DNA of 64,000 nt from Campanula takesimana (Eukaryota; Streptophyta; Magnoliopsida; Asterales; Campanulaceae), in assembly GCA_026119855.1 (NCBI GenBank), contig JAOWBW010000599.1, forward strand, positions 979,641 through 1,043,640. Direction: 5' to 3'. Under the pieces are notes generated by a model that was not told where the DNA came from, ran no database searches, and worked only from the letters and a program-made list of their open reading frames with translations. Shown piece by piece: positions 33,388 to 44,485 of this stretch (the stretch's first letter is position 1; every line of letters begins with the position of its first letter). The position numbers were made by a program, and so were the translations under genes.

Positions 33388-33798
33388 AACGCGTTTTTCC
33401 TAATGGTTAGGAAAAACGTGTTTTTCAAAACCTTCTGGCTATCACTTTCAAAGGTTCTGGCTATCAATCTCATATCCAGACTTTATATTGATATCCAGAA
33501 GGTTTTATTCTGATATTCAGGACCCTTCTGGCTATCACTTTCAAAGGTTCTGGCTATCAATCTCATATCCAGAATGCTTTATATTGATATCCAGAACCCT
33601 TCTGGCTATCACTTTCAAAGGTTCTGACTATCAATCTCATATCAAGAAGGTTTTATATTGATATCCAGAACCGTTGAGAAGTTTTGATTATTTACAAAAA
33701 TGCCACCGCGCTTTTTTTAAAGTTCCACATATTTACAAAAATGCCACCGCGTTTTTTTAAAACACGTTTTTCCTGAGAGTTAGGAAAAACGCGTTTTT
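33388..33798. repeat. hairpin-bounded block with three tandem units (copy 1)
   Basis: Each border is a palindrome built on GCGTTTTTCCTAA/TTAGGAAAAACG (33388-33425 and about 33760-33798). Inside, CCTTCTGGCTATCACTTTCA starts three tandem units at 33431, 33524 and 33598. The block sits inside sequence beginning TAGGGGTGTAAATGGTTTGG that resembles a hAT derivative. Its nature is unknown. Confidence 0.6.
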
Positions 33799-34057
33799 CC
33801 CAAGATTTTGTGTTGGTTTAAACCGCGGTTCGGTAATGTGGTTTAGAATGCGGTTTAGACCGTGCTTTAGACTGTGGTTCAGACCGTGGTTCAAACCACC
33901 ATTCAGACCGAGATTCATATGACGGTTTAAATCATGGTTTAGAGTTTGTTGAAAAGAGAAAATCTGAAGGAAGAATAATATTTAACGAATAAGACAATAT
34001 ATTTTATCCTTGTAAGAGCTATAAAAAACAATAGTAATATATATATATATATATATA

Positions 34058-34330
34058 CTCCCTCCGTCCCATCCGAAATAGGATTCTTGGTCCCGACACG
34101 GGGATTAAGGAATAATAATCTTTTATTATAAATAGTTGTTTGAAAAGTAGGGCGTTGTGAGTATGAAGGAGAGAGAAAGTGGGTGGTGAATAATAAATGA
34201 AAAGTTGTTCTGAGTATGACAAGTGGGTCCTACTAATAAAAAGTAATAATTTTTTTCCATTTTGGGATGTCCTATTTCGAGTGGGACACCCAAAATGGCA
34301 AAACATCCTATTTTGGGTGGGACGGAGGGA

Positions 34331-34331
<1 letters not shown>
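34058..34331. mobile_element. Stowaway-type MITE inside TA microsatellites (copy 1)
   Basis: Ends CTCCCTCCGTCCCATCCGAA and the reverse of TTTTGGGTGGGACGGAGGGAG. Both flanks are (TA)n runs, the right one about 45 bp here and slightly shorter in copy 2 (56602-56875). Confidence 0.85.
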
Positions 34332-34380
<49 letters not shown>

Positions 34381-34753
34381 AAAAAACAAGTTATGAGGAG
34401 CTTTAGGGTAATACTCTCCTTTCTTGAAATGAAAAAGTTTGTTCAGATTGAATTTTTATGAATGACACATATTAATTTTGATTATATACTAGTGTCAATT
34501 TAATAATCACAATAAAATTTTAAAAAATATTTTTTAAATTATTTAATAATTTATCAACTATGATTTTTATAATTTCAAATAATTAGATCGACCCCGATAT
34601 TTAATCATAATTGATTTGTAATTTTGTACTATATAAAATTAAATGGTACAATCCTTCTAAAATAGAGAGAGTAGTAATTGGTAAGTAACTAGTGTTTAAC
34701 TGAAGACCTGCAAGGTCAAGGATGCTAGCCTAGTGAGTAGGGATGTTATGTTA

Positions 34754-35001
34754 CTCGCTCTGTCTCAGAATAAATGTCATAATTGATAAGTAAATGTATT
34801 TAAGTTTTTAGTTATATTTTTCTTTATTGTCTAAATCTATTCATATGGGTAGAGTGACTCTTTCTATGACATACAATACTTGTGCCTATTAGAATGGGTA
34901 GTACATGAGCACCAAACTTTATACCCTATTTTAGTAAGACGACATTTATTTTGGGACAAACGAAAATGAAAAGTAAGACATTTATTCCGGGGCAGAGGGA
35001 G
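34754..35001. mobile_element. Stowaway-type MITE (copy 1)
   Basis: Ends CTCGCTCTGTCTCAGAATAA and the reverse of TTATTCCGGGGCAGAGGGAG, with TA flanks. The counterpart is at 57294-57541. Confidence 0.75.
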
Positions 35002-35189
35002 TATAAAATATGAGCTGGCTCGAGCTCGGCTCGTAAAGGCTCGAGCTTGACGTGTACCTCAACTTGAGATCGAACAGATTGTTAAACTTGTTTTGTTATC
35101 GAGTAGATCACACTTGACTCGTTTGGCTCGTTAAAAGCTCGAGTTATTTTTGTTCACGATCAATTCAAGCTCAAGTTCGTCTCAATAAG

Positions 35190-35855
35190 TATTAGAATTG
35201 GGTCCTCATCCCCTTAAAAGGCCTTGTTAAGGGGTGAGATTAGCCGATCTATATAGCTTATCAATTTTACTCTCCAAGTTAATGTGGGATATATGAGGCT
35301 TCAACACGCCCCCTCACGTGTAGGCCGATTCTATGGGCTCTACACGTGGATCATCATTACGCCGGCATTATTATCAACTCAAACCCAATACGGGCACCCA
35401 ACACGGGTTAACTCAAGCCCATCATCAACTTGGGCCGGCTCTGATACCATATTAGAATTGAGTCCTCGTCCCCTTAAAAGGTCAGGGGTTCTGTTGGAGC
35501 ATTTATCCACATCGGGAATTAACTAGTCAAAGCCTAACTATATAAAGATCCAGGCCACTCCTCCCATAGCCAATTGGTTTTGGGATGGAACCTCAGACTT
35601 TATCATGGTATCAGAGCTGGCCCTTTACACGTGCGAGCCCAATAAAAGTTCGGCCCACGATGATCTAGCCCCACGTCACCCAATTATATGTCCACACGTA
35701 AGCCTAAAGTTCGGCTACGCGTGAGGGGGCGTGTTGGAGCATTTATCCCACATCGGAAATTAACTAGCCAAAGCTTGACTATATAAAGATCCAGGGCTAC
35801 TCCTCCCATATTAGAATTAGATGAGTTGGTTACTTAACATGGTATCAGATCTCTA
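35190..35855. mobile_element. cluster of TRIM-type mini-LTR elements (copy 1)
   Basis: A minus-strand TRIM has an LTR at 35190-35309 (starts TGTTGAAGCC) and PBS TGGTATCAGAGC at 35449-35438. A plus-strand TRIM has LTRs from 35492 (TGTTGGAGCATTTATCC, 114 bp) and from 35732, PBS at 35606-35617 and a GTGAGGGGGCG tract before the second LTR. A third LTR end and PBS (TTAACATGGTATCAGATC) follows and is interrupted by the SIRE element. Its other part (CACGTGAGGGGGAGTATTG to CTTAACA) is at 41970-42053. Confidence 0.7.
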
Positions 35856-36557
35856 TGAAAGAGTATAAAATACTCATTTACTTATTTTTGTGTATCTTTG
35901 TGATTCTGATAATAATTATTGTATATAATTAGTTTAGTGTTATTTTAGGAATTAGTTGTAATTATTTAGGAATAGTTTAATTTGGGTTATTTATTATTTT
36001 TATGATTTATTTGACTAACCTACTAATGTTTATCTTTGGTGGTTAGTGTTTTGTATTTTAGGTAAAGATGGACTCTCTTCTTGGAAGGTGGTTGGATGAG
36101 TATTGATCAAGAATATCTTCACCTCAAAGAAGACCATTATGCCGCATCTATAAATGAGGCGATTCCATTCAGTTCACAAACACGTTTTTTGTGATTCTTA
36201 GAGAGAATTTCGTTTTTGTGAGAGTGTCTTTGTGTTCTTGAAGTTCTTGTTCATCAAGACTTCAAGGTATTTGAGTGTTTTAATTTATTCTATAGATCTA
36301 GAATAGTTTGATCTTTTTGTTGTTTTTGTTTCTTTCATAATCTTGTATTCTGCAAGATATTTATTAATGAAAGTTTTTCCAGCAAGTAATTTCTTGCTGA
36401 AGTGTTTAAATTCTGAGTTTTAACTTCCGCTGCGTTTCTGTGTTTTTGAGATTCTGTCCGTTGACAGTTGACAAGACAGTTGACTTGACACTTGTGAGCA
36501 CAACTGTACTCTCAAGTGGCTGTTTTCCAGAACAGTCCTAGCTGCTTATTTCTTACA
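35856..36557 (+). repeat. SIRE-like 5' LTR (copy 1)
   Basis: Starts TGAAAGAGTATAAAATACTC and ends CTGCTTATTTCTTACA. Differs from its 3' partner at about 20 positions in 700. Confidence 0.85.
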
Positions 36558-36613
36558 ATTGGCACCAGACCCTGGTCTTGACATACTGAGATCGATCTTT
36601 GAAAGTAGCCATT

Positions 36614-37846
36614 ATGGACTGTACTCATACTCGTAATAAGCCGCCTACACTAGATGGTTCAAACTATACCATTTGGAAGGCAAAGATGATCATGTACATT
36701 AAAAACATTGATCATCGTGCTTGGGTCAGTATTCCTGTGGGATATACATCCCCTACTATGGAATTAGTTGATCCAAAAGCAAAAGCTTCTGCATCTGAAG
36801 AAGAGAAAAAGGAAAGATTTTTTGTTACAAAACCCGAGCAAGAATGGAATGTGGAAGAAATTGCCCTTGCAAATTACAATGCAAAGGCAATGGCTGCCAT
36901 ATCTGATCATGTTGATCACAATCTATATCAGTTATTCTCTAACCATACAGTTGCCAAAACTGCTTGGGATATTTTACAACTTCATTGTGAAGGGTCTGAT
37001 AGTGTCAAACAAACAAAATTAAGGAGATTGATGACAGAGTTTGAAAATTTAAGAATGGGAGAAAATGAAACTATTCAAGACTATTCTGCTAAACTCATAG
37101 ATATTTCAAATGAATCCTTTGCATTGGGAGAATCCATCTCTAATGCAAGGCTGGTAAGTAACGTTTTAAGAACTCTCCCAGAAAAATTTAACATCAAAAT
37201 CTCTGTCATTGAAGAAACTTGTGATACTCGGACCGTGAGTCTTGAAAAGGTTCTAAGTATTCTAACTACGTTTGAATTGAACCTTGAAGTGCAACAAACT
37301 AGCAAAGTAAATTCAATTGCTCTTGCTAGTGCTCTTACTGTGTCCAAAGATCTTGTAGAATTATCAAAGGATATTGATGACTCAAACTTAGAGGAAGATG
37401 AATGTGACTCAATCACTCAAAAATTCAACAAAATGCTGAACAAAAAACGTCAACAAAGGTTTCCCAATAAGGTTACTGCTTCTTCCCCTAAGATTGAATC
37501 ATTCAAGAAAGAAACAAGTAAGAACAAACTTTTTTCTGAAAACAAAAGATCTATTGAGTCCGTTCAGTGTAGAGCATGTTTAAGATTTGGACACTATGCC
37601 AATGAGTGTGCTAACACACTCAAAAAGAGAGGGATGAGTTTTTCTGCAACCTTAAGTGATTCAGATGATGACGATCAGACAGCAAACCTGTCATTTTTAC
37701 GATCATCACAATCCTCCCTTTCTGACAGTGAATCTGATAGTAAGGATATGCTGTCAACTGACAGCACAACTGACTACTCAGATGGTGCTAACATGTATTC
37801 CTATTTTAACTCCACTTCTACAGGTGAAACTGAGCAATCAAATTAG
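36614..37846 (+). CDS. copia gag (UBN2-type) with CCHC knuckle (copy 1)
   Basis: The first ATG is at 36614 (an upstream TTG at 36599 extends the open frame). The domain starts PPTLDGSNYTIWKAKMIMYI, the usual copia gag start, runs through the helical UBN2 region, and carries CRACLRFGHYANEC (C-x2-C-x4-H-x4-C) near the C-terminus, followed by an acidic Ser/Asp tail. TAG at 37844-37846 ends it, but the same frame continues open afterwards with sequence that belongs to gag. Gag would form particles and bind RNA. Confidence 0.85.
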   Translation: MDCTHTRNKPPTLDGSNYTIWKAKMIMYIKNIDHRAWVSIPVGYTSPTMELVDPKAKASASEEEKKERFFVTKPEQEWNVEEIALANYNAKAMAAISDHVDHNLYQLFSNHTVAKTAWDILQLHCEGSDSVKQTKLRRLMTEFENLRMGENETIQDYSAKLIDISNESFALGESISNARLVSNVLRTLPEKFNIKISVIEETCDTRTVSLEKVLSILTTFELNLEVQQTSKVNSIALASALTVSKDLVELSKDIDDSNLEEDECDSITQKFNKMLNKKRQQRFPNKVTASSPKIESFKKETSKNKLFSENKRSIESVQCRACLRFGHYANECANTLKKRGMSFSATLSDSDDDDQTANLSFLRSSQSSLSDSESDSKDMLSTDSTTDYSDGANMYSYFNSTSTGETEQSN

Positions 37847-38365
37847 GAGGATGAAGATAGTGCAACCTATGAAGATCTACACAATACATATGTTGAGCTT
37901 CATGCATATTGGTCCAAAAGAATGGAACAACTTAAGATTTTTAGGCAGGTAAATGAAAAACTCACCTCTGACAATCTGAAATTAAAGGCTGAAAATGAGA
38001 GATTTTCGAGTGAAAGTGATACTCAAAAGGACTCCATAACTAGGTTAGAAGTCATGCTTACCAAAAAAGACAATAAGTGTGAAAAGTATAAAAGTGACCT
38101 TAAAAAAGAAACTAACACTCTCACAAAGCTTAACAATGGTAAGGCTAAGTTAGATGAAGTTCTGAAAATGGGGAATCAAGGAAAATCGGGATTAGGCTAT
38201 GGAGATCCAATTTTTGTTAAGGAAGGTGAGGGCACTTCGAAAAACAATGAGAGATTTAATGTTAATCACGTGTCTCCTCACAAAAACAGAAGAAATAAAA
38301 AAAGAGATACGTGTGTCACCATTGTTTTGCCCCTGGACATATACGTCCATTTTGTTACAAGTTAA
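37847..38365 (+). pseudogene. gag C-terminal coiled coil, beyond an in-frame stop (copy 1)
   Basis: In frame with gag after its TAG. It reads EDEDSATYEDLHNTYVELHA and then a heptad-like charged stretch (KLKAENERFSSESDTQ). Near 38300, in an A-run, the coding frame shifts: the second knuckle CHHCFAPGHIRPFC is in the next frame (38314-38355), followed by TGA at 38407-38409. Confidence 0.7.
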
Positions 38366-38409
38366 AACAGGAACTTGGCTTGGAGAAGAACAGCGGCCAC
38401 CTGACATGA

Positions 38410-39753
38410 CAGTTGTGGGCACAGTTGGAGACACAACTGCCCAGACAACAGCAGTCTGCTCTAAAAGCCACATGGGTAAGAAAGGACACTCTAAAGTGTC
38501 AAGTGGTATTTACCTCCTTCAAGAGAAGTGTGGAAGGAGCCTGGTACTTTGACAGTGGCTGCTCCCGCTACATGATTGGCTCTCTTGAGTATTTCAAAGA
38601 CTATGAAGCCTTTAAAGGTGGAAAATTCAATTTTGGTGGAGGTTCTCAAGGTGAGGTAATTGGAAAAGGTACTTTGAATGTTAATGGTTTTCCTAACCTG
38701 CATAATGTCTTGCATGTTGATGGGTTAAAGGCAAACCTAATTAGCATAATCCAATTGTGTGATGATGATCTACATGTCAAGTTTGATAAGAAGATCTGTG
38801 AGGTCTTCGATGATTCAAACAGGTGTGTTTTGAAATGCGTAAGATCCTCTAATCATTGTTACAAGTTGGTTAAAAATCATTCATGTTTTAACTCATTTTC
38901 TGATAATGCTCCTGATCTTATTATCAATTGTGTTGAGGATTGTATTACAGGTTGCACTTGGGAGCCTGAACAGATTAATGATGAATCTGAACACAAGAGT
39001 ACAAAAGAATCTGCAGATTTAACACTTGTGAGGTCAGTTGACAGACCAGATGAACAGTCAACTGCCATGACAGATGGTCAGACAGCAGCAGATTCCAGTT
39101 CAGATTCTGAAATCAATAAAGATCATGAAAGTAGAGGATCTGATGCTGCTGCAAGAATACTGGGGGATCATCTAACTTCCCAGGTCATTGGGGGAGTGGA
39201 TAAAGGAATGAAAACAAGAGGAAAACAAATAAATTACCAGAAATTATCCGGTTTGGTATGCATGCAATCCGCGTACCATCAGGTAAGTTCTTGTTGTTTC
39301 GTTGCTAATTTTGAGCATGAGAATGAGTCAGAAACCTTAAAAGTTAATGATTTGATCAATGTCATGCAAGAGGAAGTGGTAAAATTTGAAAGGAAAGATA
39401 TTAGGTTCTTGGTTCGTAGGCCATCTAATGAATATATGGGAGTTGTTACTTGTTGTACTCAATTATTGAGGGTGGACCAAATAATCAAGGATTATGGTCT
39501 TAGAAGTGAAACATTGACTGTATTTTGTGATAGCTTAAGTCCCCAGAATATTGCCAAGAATTCGGTACAACATTTCCTAACAAAGCACATAGATATTATG
39601 CATCATTTTATTAGATATTTCATTGATCAAAAAATCATTGCTCTAGAACATGTAAGCACAACGAATCAACTTGATGATATCTTTACCAAGGCTTTGGATT
39701 TCAAGAGATTTTCTTCACTTAAGAAGTCTCTCGGACTGTGTGATACCAGTTGA
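38410..39753 (+). pseudogene. copia pol with integrase and RT deleted in frame (copy 1)
   Basis: Open for about 447 codons. Order: protease motif WYFDSGCSRYMIG, GAG-pre-integrase-like DDDLHVKFDKKICEVFDDSN, then a jump to the post-integrase linker (GMKTRGKQINYQKLSGLVC), the RT start (NVMQEEVVKFERKDIRFLV), then a jump to the C-terminal RNase H part (FCDSLSPQNIAKNSVQHFLT, KHIDIMHHFIRYFIDQKIIA). The integrase DDE core and RT YVDD core are absent, yet the frame stays open. It lacks a good ATG start. Confidence 0.8.
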
Positions 39754-41252
39754 CTGCACAAGTGTGCAGACAACTGACTACATAACTGTATAATTGTATA
39801 TTACAATTCAAACTAATTTAAAAAAAAATTTATAGATTGCATTCATCCATGCACGATTGTCTCTTGTGATCACTTGGTTAACTAAGTTCCTTGACTCCGA
39901 GTTTTGACCCTTGAATGTGAGATCCTTCTTAACTTGATAATAAAAATTATCTTGTTAATTCCTTCATGTTGTTTATCATGGAGTGGGCACTTAATCTAAG
40001 GTTACGGGAAAAATAAGCTGCCTCCAGTCTTTGAAGTTACTACTCATTTAAGCAAATTGCTGACGTGTATCCATACATAACTTGAGAATCAGGGTAACAC
40101 TGTATTGAGAGAGTGAAAAGCACCTCCCCGTAACTGATTCATAAGTCATAAGCCTTCAATGGGAGTGTTCTAGAGGCTGCATGATTGAAGGAAATTCTCA
40201 TTGACTTCATGTGAGTTGAAATCGAGTCATGGACTGAGTTGATCATACTATGTCACACCAAAATTGAGACAATCTTCACTTGTGTGTTTAGGCATAATTT
40301 TTCTAACTTTTTTTTCTCCCTTGGTATTAACATCATCAAATTGAATTGTTGTTCTTATGTGTTAAAGATTGATGCTTTTCATATGATTAACGATAATCTA
40401 ATGGCGTGATGTTCAAGTTTCATTGTGCAGTTGGTGGAATTTATGGTACATTGTGGATAAATTGATTCAGTTGAATTTGGCAAGTTCTAATTCTGGGATG
40501 GACAATTTATCACAAAACATGGAAAAATTTTGAATTTTAAAATCAAAATCCTTGTTTGTTTTGGAATTCAAATGGGTACTTCAAAGTCACTCGGTTCTCC
40601 CTACTCCTTGGTCTACCCGAGCTCTTAGGAAGAATCGCTGTCCTCCCTTGATATTTCCTCCATGTCAAATCTGGTTGTGAATTATGGTTTAGTTCATCTT
40701 CTTCCTCATGTTTTCTAGCTACATTTCTCTCATCTCATCTTGTTCCTATTCTGCAAATGCACTCTCTCTAACATTTTTGCAGATATATCCGAGAATTCAG
40801 GAGAAACACTGAGTGACTGTGACTCAAAATGATTGTTTGCCGCTGCTCTGATCAAGCTCTGGCATTTTTGTTGTTAAGCATCCAGCTGGTGCTAAGCAAC
40901 TTGTTCGTGCAACTGTACGAACAACTGGTCACCTAACTGGACAGTCAACTGGTAAGTCTACTACTGTTTTAAGGGGTAAGTACATCTTCTGCAGAACTCT
41001 CTGGTCTATAAAGGTATTTTTTTTTTTTTGTTGGGGAGATTCAAATTTAGGAGGAGTGGAAGATATTCACAATTTTCTTTCTTTGAGTTTGATGGTTCTC
41101 TCAAAAAGGGGGAGAATGTGGTCTTTATATTCAGGTGGAGAAAGATGTGTTCTAAAGATGTATTTAGGAGGAGTAGAATCCAATGTACAAATTCAGGGGG
41201 AGAGATTATTGTTTTGGATGTTTTGATCAGAACCACAAAGATAGATGGAGAT

Positions 41253-41953
41253 TGAAAGAGTATGAAATACTCATTTACTTATTTTTGTATATCTTTGTGA
41301 TTCTGATAATAATTATTGTATATAATTAGTTTAGTATTATTTTAGGAATTAGTTGTAATTATTTAGGAATAGTTTAATTTGGGTTATTTATTATTTTTAT
41401 GATTTATTTGACTAACCTACTAATGTTTATCTTTGGTAGTTAGTGTTTTGTATTTTAGGTAAAGATGGACTCTCTTCTTGGAAAGTGATTGGATGAGTAT
41501 TGATCAAGAATATCTTCACCTCAAAGAAGACCATTATGCCGCATCTATAAATGAGGCGATCCCATTCAGTTCACAAACACGTTTTTTGTGATTCTTAGAG
41601 AGAATTTCGTTTTTGTGAGAGAGCTTTGTGTACTTGAAGTTCTTGTTCATCAAGACTTCAAGGTGTTTGAGTGTTTTCATTTATTCTAGAGATCTAGAAT
41701 AGCTTGATCTTTTCGTTGTTTTTGTTCCTTTCATAATCTTGTATTCTGCAAGATATTTATTACTGAAAGTTTTTCCATCAAGTAATTTCTTGCTGAAGTG
41801 TTTAAATTCTGAGTTTTAATTTCCGCTGCGTTTCTGTGTTTTTGAGATTCTGTCCGTTGACAGTTGACAAGACAGTTGACTTGATACTTGTGAGCACAAC
41901 TGTACTCTCAAGTGGCTGTTTTCCAGAACAGTCCTAGCTGCTTATTTCTTTCA
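41253..41953 (+). repeat. SIRE-like 3' LTR (copy 1)
   Basis: Starts TGAAAGAGTATGAAATACTC and ends CTGCTTATTTCTTTCA. Confidence 0.85.
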
Positions 41954-42053
41954 CTCTGGTTATCGCAAGCACGTGAGGGGGAGTATTGAAGTTTGATATA
42001 TATTGTCTGTGCCCTCTCTAACACCTTTAAGGTTTAGAGGAGTTGGTTACTTA

Positions 42054-42330
42054 ACAATAAGCTCGTTAAACTTGATTATTTGTTTTCGACTGGCTCAAAC
42101 TCGACTCAATTAAGCTCAAATTCGACTCATTAAGCTCGTTTAAGGCACATTTTTATAGAAATGTCTAAGCTCGAGTTCAGCTCATTAGAACTCGAGTTGT
42201 TTCTGCTCGCGAGCTTGTTTAAACTTGAGTTTGAACAAATAAATGGGCTCGAGCTCAAGCTCAAAAAAAATCTCGAACTCAGTAAACTGTAAACGAAATC
42301 AAGCTCAACATTCTAAATCTCGACTAGCTT
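42054..42330. repeat. CTCGAGCTC-rich dispersed repeat, right part
   Basis: Rich in GCTCGAGCTC/AAGCTCGTT motifs and continuing the same kind of sequence found at 35010-35185, on the other side of the TRIM/SIRE block. It appears to be one element split by those insertions. I infer a hAT-type derivative. Confidence 0.4.
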
Positions 42331-42919
42331 CAATTCGTTTACAGATCCACAATAGTCCGGAGAGGGGCGTTGCTACCCTGACCATCTCAGGCACATCTCG
42401 CGATTTACCTCCGCCAGTCAATGAGGGGCCGGAGGCTGGTGGTCCAGGACTAGTCCGGCGGAGCTGGGCCAAGCAACAGTAAGTCAGGCGAAGCTGGGAA
42501 CCTGGGTATCAAAAAAAAAAAAAAACCTTCCTTCAGTGGAGTGTTTGTGACACTTTTTTGGCATTCTCGAGTACTATGTACTATTCAACACTGCCAAATT
42601 TTAACAGGTTTACAATCGTGAAATATGTATGGCCCCTTCATGAAATACGTGTACACAAATATTATTATATACAGCCGTTAAATATACTTCCATCCATTCA
42701 ACAAAATACTGGGTAGTGCATTAAAAAAAATAAAAAATAAAAGGAAAAACATAACATTGGGTAGGGCGGACGGCGGACGTACCATTTCAATGGAAAACCT
42801 TCCCAATCTATTTAATACAATCTCTAGACGCTGACCTTCGTCTTACTTACACTTATAATATAATATGGGCGACTTCAGTTAAATTGCATAGTAACGGTCT
42901 ACTAACGCTTAATAATATA
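42331..42919. other. intergenic sequence with poly(A)-ended GC-rich piece
   Basis: The 42340-42525 stretch is GC-rich and ends in a poly(A) run (42510-42524), like the 3' end of a retroposon. The rest is A/T-rich. No gene seen. Confidence 0.4.
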
Positions 42920-43059
42920 CTCCATCCGTCCTACTTGAATTGAATTAGGACAAAATTTCATTTTGAGTGTCACATTCAGTTAAATTGCATGGTAACGGTC
43001 TACATCACATTTACCCTTTCTTAAATGTGAGGGTGGACATATACACTGGGACGGAGGGA
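42920..43059. mobile_element. Stowaway-type MITE containing flanking-like DNA
   Basis: Left end CTCCATCCGTCCTACTTGAA and right end reverse of CACTGGGACGGAGGGAT. Inside is TTCAGTTAAATTGCATGGTA, nearly repeating 42877-42907 just outside the element. Confidence 0.6.
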
Positions 43060-43199
43060 TTAGCATTTTTTACAATGAGACACTTTTTTACATTATCACT
43101 GGCATTTTTATTATTTTCAACAACAACATTTTTTTAGACGTGAACTGTCACTTTTTTAGACGTGTACTGGCACTATTTTACACTAACACTAGCACTTTT

Positions 43200-44485
43200 T
43201 TATAAACCTTAGGATAACTTTGATAACATATGAAATTCTGGAAAATCAATTTTTGTTTATTAAATTGTAGAGAACCCCTATTTATACAAAAGAGAGTAAC
43301 TTGTAACTAGGAAAGTAAATACTAGACTTAGACTAGAAATCAAATACTTGAAGAGCAAGAAAAATACTTGTAGTACAAGTCAAGGAGGCGGGTGAGATTG
43401 TTCTAGTGTAACTCTATTACGCCCCCGTAAGATGGACGACCGAAGGACAAGACCAATCTTGGAGAGCAAATTCTGAAACCGTGTTTTAGGTAGGGGTTTC
43501 GTCAATGCATCAGTTAACTGATCATCACCGGAAATGTGAGAAACCCTGAGACGACGTTGTTGGACTTGTTTACGAACAAAATGGTAGTCCAATGCTAGAT
43601 GCTTCATACGAGAGTGAAAACGAGGATTGGCCGATAAATATGTAGCACCAAGATTATCACAATAAATAACAGGAGAGTCCACTAAGGAGACCCAAAGCTC
43701 GTGCAGAAGGTTGTGAACCCAGTTGACCTCAGCTGCCGTGGCAGCCACTGCTCTGTATTCTGCCATCGTCGACGATCTAGCAATAGTTCTTTGTTTACGA
43801 GAGCTCCAAGAAATCAGGTTGGAGCCAAGATAAACCAAATACCCGGTGGTGGAAACATAATCCATCATGTTGCCAGCCCAATCTGCATCAGTGAAAGCCC
43901 AATCTGCATCAGTGAAATCATGGAGAATAGGCAGAGATTGGTGACGAAGAAGCAAGCCATGAGAACTGGTTCCCACTAAATAGCGGAGAACACGTTTTAG
44001 CGCAGCCCAGTGATCTTCTGTTGGTTGATGCATAAACTGAGATAATTTATTAACAGCAAAAGATACATCACATCTGGTGAGAGAAAGGTACTGAAGAGTA
44101 CCAACAATCTGGCGGTACTCAGAGGGATTTGGTATGGGAGTCCCAGACCGAGTACTGAGAAGTGGATCTGGAACCAACGGTGTAGGAACCGGTTTAGCAT
44201 CATCCATCTTGGTACGCTGTAACAAATCCTGAACGTATTATGTTGACTTAAAAATAATCCATTCGGGTGTGGAAGTACTTCTACCCCAAGGAAGTAGGAC
44301 AGAGCACCTAAATCCTTGAGTAAAAACCCAGTGGAGAATGCCAAAATAAAAGATTCCAGCAACGATGTAGCAGTCCCAGTGATTATTATATCATCAACGT
44401 ACACTAAAAGAAAGATGGTACCTTGGGAGTGACGGTATGTAAAAAGAGATGAATCAGACACTGAGTTGGAGAAGCCGATAAGATT
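43200..44485 (-). mobile_element. Ty1/copia (Ale-like) 3' fragment
   Basis: Minus strand: end of RT (YVDD box as LLVYVDDIIITG), RNase H, then a short 3' LTR region (about 43200-43400) with TTGTATAAATAGGGG near 43277-43290. The RNase H region reads SRMKHLALDYHFVRKQ and DQLTDALTKPLP, typical of the Ale/Retrofit group. The 5' part is lost where the gypsy LTR begins (about 44485). Confidence 0.75.
43380..44461 (-). pseudogene. copia RT C-terminus and RNase H
   Basis: Two overlapping frames (44461-43997 and 44225-43380) joined by a frameshift near 44230. The RT catalytic YVDD is present in the first. RNase H motifs (YCDNLGATYLSANP) are in the second. A 21-bp tandem duplication (43876-43919) repeats FTDADWA, a conserved segment next to the RNase H domain. 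Not functional. Confidence 0.8.

Larger units (their letters stand above)
35856..41953 (+). mobile_element. SIRE-like Ty1/copia element, internally deleted (copy 1)
   Basis: 5' LTR 35856-36557 and 3' LTR 41253-41953 (about 700 bp, TGAAAG...CA). TATAAAT at 36149-36155 is a likely promoter. A PBS-like TTGGCACCAGACC follows the 5' LTR. Flanks are CTCTA and CTCTG, a 5-bp TSD with one change. Between the LTRs: gag, a coiled-coil region, protease, and fragments of the later pol. Integrase core and RT core are missing. GGGGGAGA-type purine tracts lie at 41105-41200. The 39754-41250 stretch has no ORF I can recognise. Confidence 0.88.
26114..41980. repeat. large duplicated segment, copy 1
   Basis: Collinear with 46158-64000: 26114 matches 46158, 28180 matches about 51430, 30240 matches about 52450, and 36614 matches 59118. 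The gag ORF differs from its counterpart at only two codons. Copy 2 is cut by the window edge opposite about 41480, so the right limit given here is a minimum estimate. Confidence 0.92.

Noticed and set aside
34019..34461. ORFs with repeated YIYIYI
   Set aside because: Translations of a TA microsatellite and a MITE.
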